From Cunninghamia lanceolata (Eukaryota > Streptophyta > Pinopsida > Cupressales > Cupressaceae): a stretch of 64,000 bases of DNA. The notes below the pieces were generated by a model that was given only the letters and a program-made list of their open reading frames with translations, did not search any database and was not told the DNA's origin. The position numbers and the translations under genes are program-made. The stretch spans positions 3,579,001-3,643,000 of the forward strand of contig BSBN01000445.1 of NCBI GenBank assembly GCA_027924645.1, in the 5' to 3' direction. This document shows, one piece after another, positions 56,428-64,000 of the stretch (positions are counted from its first letter, which is position 1; each line of letters starts with the position of its first letter).

Positions 56428-58421
56428 CTAGTGACTACTGGTAGCTCCCTCACCCTGACCACCAGCACTGGGTCCTGCACCTATCCCCCTATCTCTCAGT
56501 GGCCCCATCACTGAGGCTACCGATCGAGATCCACCTGACCTCCGTGAACCTGAAGCCCCTGACCTGCTCCTGAAGCTAGGCTGCCTTTGCTCTACTGGCA
56601 CAGTCCCATAGTATAAGCCTCTATAGTACTCAGTCTCACCTGGTACTCTCCGCAACTCTACCTGTACATGTGTCAACTGTGTGGCCAAATACATCATAGC
56701 CCCATCTATACCCAATGCAGTCACTACTCTATCCCGCTCACTAGTCATCCCCTGTAGCTACTACACAACCATATCTCTCTTTGCCCGCAGACCATCTCTC
56801 TCTACTCTCATTACCTGGACCTACTGTACCATAGTATCTCGCTCTAATCTCATCATTTGCTCACTTTGTCTAGCTACATCTCTCTCCCCTGTCACCCTAG
56901 CAAGTGCACCATCATCTTGTCCATCCCTAGCCTGTACTCTCAACTGTAACTGAGCCTAGTATGTCTGACCCTGAGCCCTAGCATGTCGTAAGCCAATCAC
57001 TGCATGGTGTCTATCTAACTCCACCCTCCTCAATCTCATCTAAGCCTGCTGCCTCCATCTCCTCTCCTCTCTGATCTTCCTCCACTGCTGCTAAATCCCA
57101 ACATCATCACCCACTAATATCTGCCCCTGAGGCTATGCAAGTATCTAAGGCTGTCCTGGCGTCTGTCCCTATACCTGTATCCTTGGCGCTGCTAGTACAA
57201 TAGCCTACGCTGGTGGAGCCCATCGTTGTCTCCTCCTGACTGGTCTCTCCATCCCTATCTCCCCTATTTCTCCAACCCGCGTCAGTCGCGTTGGTCTCGA
57301 TGTCACCCAATATGCATCATAATCTGGTAGCGTGCCTAGATCTGTAGGACCCTATCCCCACTGCCATACAACTGGCTATAGCCCTCTCTCTCCACCAAAT
57401 CCATGTCAACCACAACCTCTGGCGCCCAATTGAATACCTCCTATCTAGTCCTCCCAAAAATGGCATCACCAACCGGTACTACATGTGGTAACCCAAACTG
57501 CCTCAAAACCCTCTCTGGTGAATAGCATTCAATAATGTATATGCCGCATCCAAAAGCATATCTCACCTACCTAGCATAGACAAGCTCAGTATCCTCCTCA
57601 TCCCATCTCTCGTATCCTAGCCATGGCCTCCATACAAATCTATCCACCTCATCCAACCTCCTCTACCAGTACACTACTCCTCTATGCTGCCGATATGTCA
57701 GAGCTCCTCTATACATTCTAGCATACAGCTCTCCTGCTGCTCTAGCCACCCATCCCTCTAGTCTCGTCACTAGAATATACTCATAAGCCTACACATGCAA
57801 AATTGTAACCCCTGCAAACATACTAGCTCTGAACATATATGCACAATCATGCAGGAAATGATAGAGCTGTCCAAGTACACACTCGACCCATGCATATCTC
57901 GTACCATAGGAGAACATCCCCTCCATCACTATCCCCCATCCTACTAGAAAGCCTCTCGCTCATCTATCTCCCACTAGCCACCTGATAATAGCCACTACCA
58001 CTCACTGCAGTCTGTCACATAGCTCCTCCATCCTTGCCATAGGAATCTTTGAGCCCTCTACTCCAATGTTTGGTGTCCCAAACAATCTCCTGAATGCAGC
58101 CGGACCCATATCAGGATCATAATCTACTCGGCCCTTGTCTATAGGAATCCACAGAATCTAAAACACATCCTCTAGTGTGATCATAGCCTCTCCTGTCGGC
58201 AACAAGAACGAACTATGCTTGTTCATCCATCACTCCACCATCACCATCATCAGTCCTCAATGTCCCTGCACCGGCTCCAATCTCGACACATGCTCTAACC
58301 CAAGGATCTCTAACACTAGCCACTCCTCTGCATCTAGCAATCTCACTAACCACAAATCCCTAGGATGTGGCTCTCATGATAACAAAGGTGGTAGTATATC
58401 CTGCATCATTTCATTCCTCAT
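56428..58421 (-). pseudogene. Antisense plant mobile domain (PMD) pseudogene inside gypsy 3
   Basis: Translating the minus strand from ATG 58419-58421 gives MRNEMMQDILPPLLS, HPRDLWLVRLLDAEEWLVLE, a stop-interrupted HSSFLLPTGEAMITLEDVF, ILWIPIDKGRVDYD, later YTRYAWVECVLGQLYHFLHD-like coding and PERVLRQFGLPHVVPVGDAI. FLPTGE.TITLEDV.RIL.IPI is the hallmark of the plant mobile domain (PF10536 family, also in MAIL1/MAIN and PP7-like proteins). PMD-C copies are known to be carried by transposable elements. Around ten stops, mostly where Trp, Arg or Gln would be expected, and at least one frameshift separate it from an open C-terminal end (56428-56748) rich in Arg, Ser and Gly. It is antisense to gag-pol, the orientation reported for some additional ORFs of Tat elements. 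Confidence 0.82.
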
Positions 58422-58429
58422 ATTAGTCC

Positions 58430-58900
58430 CTTCTGCTACTTAAATGCTCTACAAATTTGATCGTTTATTGCTATCCTAGCTTTTATCTACCATAAGCAGT
58501 TCATTTTACCATATGCACTTACATCTCGCTCATATGCAACCTATTTTGCCTATGCGATCACTACTTGACTATGTGCGAGCTGACCTTCTACATGCATCTA
58601 TCTTTCACCCATAAGCGAGCATGTTTTATTTCTAAGTGAGCTGAACCTATGCATGCACCCACTTTTAGCCCATAAGCGACTTGTTTATATCTATATGCAC
58701 ATTTTTCCTATACATTTGCCTAGCTAACTGGAAGTGACCTATTCTTTCTATATGCGACCAAGCTGTGCCTAAAAGTGACCTTAACTACTAGAAGTGACCT
58801 GTTTTCCCTCCTAGGTGACCTGAACTACCTATCCTAAGACCTAGTCGCTTATGGTGATGTGTGTGCATTTATGATGCTTCTAGCCTATAAAAATCATGTT
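58430..58900 (-). repeat. Motif array upstream of the PMD gene, inverted relative to the leader array
   Basis: On the minus strand, loose copies of TCGCTTATGGGC, CTCGCTTATGGGTG, GTCACTTCTAG and GGTCACTTTTAGGC recur about every 30 bases. The vocabulary is that of 44311-46200 on the + strand. Each array therefore lies just upstream of a gene (gag or PMD) in the same orientation as that gene. Confidence 0.65.
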
Positions 58901-59379
58901 TTTAGCAAAATTTTTGATACAGACTGGTACATCTGATCCCTTTGGTCGCCCATGTGTCCTCACTCGCTCGGCACGATGATCTCTGCATGGAATCACCATC
59001 CTGATAGCTCTCCAACTCTCATCACACACTAACTCTAAGGAGCTCTCGATCTATATAGCTTTCTAAACACAACTGAGCACAAATGAGCCTATTTGCCTTT
59101 GCAAAACCTACCTATAGCCCTATCCAAACCCTAATTCTTCTATGCCAAAGCCTTTTTTTTCTTCTATATCATCCCATTTGTTCCCGCCCAACCCCCATTT
59201 TTTTCACGTCAACCTTGTATCCTAGCTTTTCTTCTATCGTGAGCCAACCCAACCCTTCCTGGTTAGCTTGGATTACCTCTCGAGGGGGCATCACCTTCAG
59301 TTTACATTGGGGCATAACTTTTTTTATCGAAGGCATATCGTATCTTCTTTGACACAACGCTCTAACGAACATTGTATCA
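58901..59379. other. Non-coding stretch before the gypsy 3 polypurine tract
   Basis: No supported gene. The 89-codon + frame at 59083-59352 and the opposing 59169-59477 frame overlap each other and the LTR start and have no recognisable domain. Confidence 0.5.
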
Positions 59380-59392
59380 AAGAGGGGAAAAA
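59380..59392 (+). other. Gypsy 3 polypurine tract
   Basis: AAGAGGGGAAAAA immediately precedes the 3' LTR. Confidence 0.88.
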
Positions 59393-60267
59393 TGTAGACA
59401 CCCAAAATTGACTCATTATCATTAGTATCAAACATCGCATTATCCATCATCTGCATTTGTCTAACACACTTGTTCAATATCCCTAGCCCATCTATTTCTT
59501 ATATTAATTAAATAAATTTATATTTATTTAATTAATTCATTAGCTATTTCTTCTAAACTATAATTAAAACAATCTTTAATTATTTAATTATCTTCTTTCT
59601 ATCTATTATTAATTAAATAAATTTATTTATTTAATTAAAAACTCCTTTCATAAACCCACTTTCCAATTAATTAAATAAATTTTATTTATTTAATTAATTT
59701 ATCTTATCATTTATCTCATGAGCCAACATGTGTGCCTCTTTCATTTAAAAAGATAAGTGGCACTACATCCTTTATTTAATATCTTTCACATGTAATATTT
59801 TTTTATGTACACAAGCACAAATAAGCCCTATCTTCTCTCCACTTGTCATCTTCACATTTATCTATGTCTATCATTCAATCTTAGCCATTCACATAGCCAT
59901 CAAATCTCTACCATTGATTGATTTTGGTTGAGTTCTATATAAACACCCTCTCATTCCATACAACATCAACCCAACATTCATATAGCGTCTATATTATAAT
60001 CCTGAGCATATTGAGCACTTGAGTATCCATAGCATCCATTGAGCTTATCATCATTATCATCCATTCATCATGGCAGCTTTTATCTTCATAATTATTCATT
60101 GTTGAAGAATAAATCCACATCATAAACAAAGAATCACACAATCTAGGTGATGTTGTGCTTGAATTGCATTACTTTTGATCTCATTTAGAATAGATTCTTT
60201 GATGATGGTAGGGTTAAGTTTTCATGACTATGCTTGATCTTATTAACCTGATCTTTTACCTATCACA
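59393..60267 (+). repeat. Gypsy 3 3' LTR
   Basis: 875 bp, close copy of the 5' LTR with a few small insertions (for example extra CATCCATT phrases near 60030-60070). TATA box at 59936-59944. It ends TATCACA before the CATAT duplication. Confidence 0.93.
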
Positions 60268-60272
60268 CATAT

Positions 60273-60920
60273 AATAATGATAATCAACAATGCATGTAAT
60301 CATTTACATAAAGAGCCAAGGAAAGAAAGATCCAAGATAGAAAAAGTGCAAGGAGAAGCAGTATTGTTATGTTTTGTAAGTGCGCTAAGACAACATCAAG
60401 ATATCACATGTAGTTATTCTACTAGGCAAGCGTCAGATAATATATATCGACCTTGTCATCATGTATGGACTAGGCTATTTTTTTTATTTCTTGCCGAAGG
60501 GACACAAGGTCCGTATCAGTATAATATGTTTTTTGTCATTCGCCAGCTAGATAGAACCACTAGAGGAAGGGAAACAATAAATTGAGAGAGGAGAAACAAG
60601 TTCTATAGGGACAGTCACATAGGAGGGTGCCCCCAAGTCATCAACCACAATGCTATGTCCATAAGACACAACACACAACAATAAAAATAGATGAGAAGCA
60701 ATATAGAAGAATGATGATATAGATAGAAGAAGGGTCACAATAGAGGCAGTCTCCTAGTATCCTTAACCTTACAAGAGAATCAAGGGTCATCCTAGGAGGC
60801 CTAAACAACACATAACACATCACGGGGGAAAAACAACATGGAGGTAAAGGGTTAAAAATTCTTACCTATAGGGACAACCGAACTAAGGGTTGTCGACAAG
60901 CAAATCATCCTCTTCCTAGT
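60273..60920. other. Continuation of the host sequence right of gypsy 3
   Basis: About 650 bp that presumably continues 41211-43446 across the gypsy 3 insertion. No gene, repeat copy or LTR terminus is recognised; the two short opposing frames (60277-60585, 60547-60738) have no domain. Confidence 0.4.
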
Positions 60921-63900
60921 TGTTGATCATGATGTTAGTCATAAGCAAACATAGAATAAAAGTTACACATCAACCTTTACTCATCTTGAAAGATATGATG
61001 AATTCAAAGAATTCATGATCCCAAGTCTCCGTGGATTAGTTCATAATCTATTGACATTACTCAGTGGTTGATGTGTGTTACTGTTTTCCCATTCAAGGGC
61101 CTTACGTTTGTTGATCAGTAAATTTTGTTCCTGTAAAGATACTACACAGAAAGGTCATTCTACACAGTATATTTCTTCAAATAATGTGTTTGCATTTGGA
61201 TCTTTGCATGATATTTATCCACTGAACATGCTTTAACTCTAAATATGCTATGAATTTTCAATTATCTATGAGATATCAGCATATTTCATATTACTTGCTT
61301 CAGATTATCTATTATTTGCAATTGTGATGGTGAATTGTTCTGAAATTAAAAGAAATGTAAAAGAATACTTCAAATTATGATGAATCTTCAGCTATTGAGT
61401 CACATACACACTTGATACTGTCATTAGGAGAAGAAATCAAACCATATTTTCACTAGGATGTTCCACAGCTAGATACAGATGATGCAAACTTCAAAGGATG
61501 ATGAATGAAGAAAATATATGCAGACTGATGAGCACTCCAAGGGATGCAGCAAATCAAAGCATATAACAAGAATTCAAACATAGACTACTCAAGATTTATG
61601 ATGATTTATAATCAAAATGGTCTTCTCTTTCATTAAGTATGCAAAAACATGTATGTTTACAATAACTTTGAAATAGGCCTTGATATTTCAGCAATCATAT
61701 TTCAATTAAGCTTCTGAATGAATAGAACAAGGCATCCCTACACCTTTTATAGAACAAGGTGAGGGAGCGGTTACAAATGATCTACAATCAAGATTTATCA
61801 ATTAGAATCAATGGTGCATATTCCTTTTGACTTGGTCAACTATCTCTCGTGGCACAGGTTGCTAGCTGGCAACCATCTAGGTAGCTCATTTTCTTCTAAG
61901 TACCTGATGCATATGCTTCTCTTGTGGCGCATCTTCACTTACTCTTCAGGCTCCTCTTCCTCATCATGATCATCATGATCATCGCTTTCTGTGTCTTCAT
62001 CATCTTGATGGATATCGCCTTGTATATGGACCTACATTATTGTCTTGATATTTTCATATGCTTCTACTATCCTTTCAACTTCCCCACCATCCTAAGTTTT
62101 AGCTTTACTGATGGCGTGCTTGTGGGCTTGAAACTTATCTCTGAGGGTCTCCAATTTAGCTTTCCTGTTACTCAATGTTTCATTGTAGTTCTCCACTCTG
62201 ACTTTGATCCTCATGATCTTGTTCATTGCTTCTTCTGTTAGGTGGCTAAGAGGGTCATCAGCCATCGGCTGGAAGTTATCATGCAGAGCTTTTATGGCAA
62301 AGTCTATGTCTTGGTTTTCAATTTTCCCCTCTACTTTTCCCTCAAGGGCTTCTAGGATCTTTACTTCATAAGACATCATGCTGTGCAGTTTCACACTGAT
62401 ATCTCTTAACTTATTACTGCACTTCTTCAGTATATCACATTCAAACCTGATGTCTTTATACCAAATATCTACCAGCATGGTAGTGTTATTATTCAGCACC
62501 TAATTATTTATTAGGATATGAGGATTAATCCTCTTTATTTCACTTAAAGCACCCAAGGCTTTATCCAACTGGAATGACCTCCTTCCAGCCTCAGTCTGTA
62601 ATTTATCAACTTTCTTCTTGGAGATACTAAAAGAATTCCACCTCTGCAAAGAGGCTCTCACTACTTCCTCAACTCTTGTTAGTGCTAATGACATCCATTT
62701 CCTCATTATCACTGACTCATGCCTCATAAGGTCTAATTTATTAACCTCCTCTTGAGAAATTGCAATCAATGGGACTGCTTGATCTGATGGTGTATTATCA
62801 GGGTTAATCAACCCTTTTATGTATGAGTGCAGCTGAGCAATGTGCTCCTTATGCTACTTATTCTTCTCCTTTTCTTTCTTTACCCTTTGGGTTAAAGAAT
62901 CTATTATATCCTTCCCTTCCTAACCTTCTTGGTCTTCATTGGCAAACACCAAATCAACTGTGGTGATCTAAAATTCTTCTAGGAAGATTTTACCTTTCTC
63001 CTTTTCAACAGTGGGAAGTGCTACTTGGGCGGTCCTTCTGCCTATAGCAGGATCTCTCCTTATTGTAGATGTTAATCTAGCCTTCCTCTTAGGCTTCATG
63101 ATGGTTTCTGAAAATAATGTTGAAACATCAAACTCTTGAATCTCAAAACCTGATTCTGTACCTATTTCTTTCTCAAGCCATTGACGTACTTGATCTTTGG
63201 ATCCTTGGTGTCCATCATCACAATCATGTCTACCCTGATCTCCTGTATCTATTTCTATTCCTGATGTAGAGGGTGATTTACTTATCTCTTCCTCATGATA
63301 TTCATCCGAAGGGGGAGCCTGTTGTATTTCTTCCTCCTGAGGAGCTTCTTCTTGCAGAGGAGGATCTTGTGATGTATCTACATGCTGATCTTGTACTTGA
63401 TCTTGTACTACCTCCTTTTGTGTTTCATCCACCTTAGGAATTTCCTCATCCTGAGGTATGTTTGTATCCGTGGATATCATTGTATCCGTATTAGGTGCAT
63501 TACCTAATCTTGAATCACATTCTGCTCCGCACCTGATGTATCTACCTCCTGGGTCTTTAGATCATCATGACCTAATGTTTCTTTATCATGTAAGGTTTCT
63601 TGAGTCCAGAGGGCATCATCACCTGATGTGTCTTTGTCATTCCTTCCCTTTTGTTGGACTTCTACTATTTTGGGTGCAGCTGGTATTTCTTGTTGTTGTT
63701 GACCCATATCTAAAATGTTGCTTTCTGTTTCTGCCAGCTTGGCTATTTCAACATTTTCTACTTTATCAGGTGCACCTGCTTGATGTTCAGGACTTACATC
63801 CTCTCTGTATGTCATATCTATCACTGCAGGTCTAGTTACCTGATCAACTAACTTATCAAGCCCTATCTGTTGGGCTGCCCTCTCTGGGCTATTTTCCTTT

Positions 63901-64000
63901 TCTTGCTCTACTTGCTTCAACTCTTTTAATATCACCCTCTGTGATGATGGCATTCCATGAGGTGTCATGCGAGTGTTAGAATCAAGGGTCTCCATCTGCT
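60921..64000 (-). mobile_element. Giant LTR-like unit, copy 3 (runs off the window)
   Basis: It begins TGTTGATCATGATGTTAGTC at 60921, matching the 3' terminus of copies 1 and 2 in reverse. The first 300 bp align with 33156 onward. TATAAAAGG (minus strand) is at 61743-61751, 0.82 kb in, as in copy 2. The ORF C-terminal half follows. The other end and the right TSD are outside the window; the left flank is CTAGT (60916-60920). Confidence 0.85.
61935..64000 (-). pseudogene. Giant-unit protein, copy 3 (C-terminal half in window)
   Basis: On the minus strand the stretches 63504-63995, 62968-63480, 62500-62811 and 62092-62499 form one frame apart from a frameshift near 63490. The protein mirrors copy 2: METLDSNTRMTPHGMPSSQR versus METLAADVGVTPHKPPTVQI, EFDVSTLFSETIMKPKRKAR versus EFDVSTLFSANIMKPRRKAR, ISQEEVNKLDLMRHES versus ISQEEVNKLDIMKHEA. 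Beyond a stop near 62089 an acidic tail (DDEDTESDDHDDHDEEEEPE) is still readable in one frame, as at the end of copy 2. The disordered central part differs much more. Stops occur near 62965, 62920 and 62855. No known domain is recognised. Confidence 0.75.

Larger units (their letters stand above)
43447..60267 (+). mobile_element. Gypsy 3: 16.8-kb Tat-lineage element with antisense PMD gene
   Basis: The LTRs (840 and 875 bp) begin TGTAGACACCC and end CTATCACA, flanked by CATAT (43442-43446 and 60268-60272). The order is LTR, PBS, 2.3-kb leader, gag, protease, G-patch-like segment, RT, RNase H, second RNase H, integrase, non-coding spacer, antisense PMD pseudogene, motif array, polypurine tract, LTR. 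Dual RNase H and additional ORFs between integrase and 3' LTR are known Tat-lineage traits. All coding regions have stops or frameshifts, but the TSD and LTR pair are intact. Confidence 0.93.

Noticed and set aside
33156..64000. Copies 2 and 3 of the giant unit as the two LTRs of one huge element spanning 39.9-60.9 kb
   Set aside because: Copy 2 has its own CATCA duplication and removing it restores gypsy 2 pol, so it is an independent insertion; copy 3 has a different flank.

Overview
The window looks like plant nuclear heterochromatin, most plausibly from a large, retrotransposon-dominated genome such as a conifer or other gymnosperm. That lineage guess is inference: no host gene is present to fix it. 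Almost every base belongs to LTR retrotransposons nested inside one another. I see no intact cellular gene, rRNA, tRNA, CRISPR array or bacterial operon. Nearly all coding regions carry in-frame stops and frameshifts. Five insertions are proved by 5-bp target-site duplications (TSDs): CCACA, CCATA, GATGA, CATCA and CATAT. A sixth, ATGTT, is slightly eroded.

Layout. The oldest layer I can follow is a Tat-lineage Ty3/gypsy element on the + strand ('gypsy 2'). Its gag is at about 16.74-16.96, 20.23-20.69 and 29.55-30.7 kb, its protease/RT/dual RNase H at 30.9-33.15 kb and its integrase at 39.92-41.2 kb. Its 5' end lies outside the window or is lost. Into its gag went a LINE-like retrosequence (1-292 plus 15.8-16.74 kb). 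Into that went a chromovirus ('gypsy 1', 293-15.8 kb), into that a minus-strand Copia element ('copia 1', 2887-11100), and into the Copia integrase an internally deleted minus-strand gypsy ('gypsy 4', 5901-7808). Gypsy 2 also received a second minus-strand Copia ('copia 2', 20694-29552) and two copies of an unusual TG...CA unit (16962-20220 and 33156-39915). Further right, after an unassigned repeat-rich stretch, sits a 16.8-kb Tat element ('gypsy 3', 43447-60267). A third copy of the unusual unit starts at 60921 and runs off the window.

The most interesting object is that three-copy unit. It has TGTTG...CAACA ends, 5-bp TSDs (two copies verified), a TATA box about 0.8-1.0 kb from its 3' end and no internal gag-pol, so structurally it resembles a solo LTR. 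Yet copy 2 is 6.76 kb long and carries, in the sense direction, a former reading frame of about 1,400 codons with a consensus 5'-UTR intron. Copy 3 keeps a homologous frame and copy 1 has lost it. I do not recognise the protein. Its C-terminal coiled-coil region and acidic tail are conserved between copies.

Other points of interest: gypsy 3 carries an antisense plant-mobile-domain (PMD) pseudogene between integrase and 3' LTR, and a G-patch-like segment between protease and RT. It has related motif arrays in opposite orientation upstream of gag and of the PMD gene. Two apparently unrelated LTR families share dense TGACGTCA (bZIP/CRE-type) motifs, including a perfect 30-bp palindrome.
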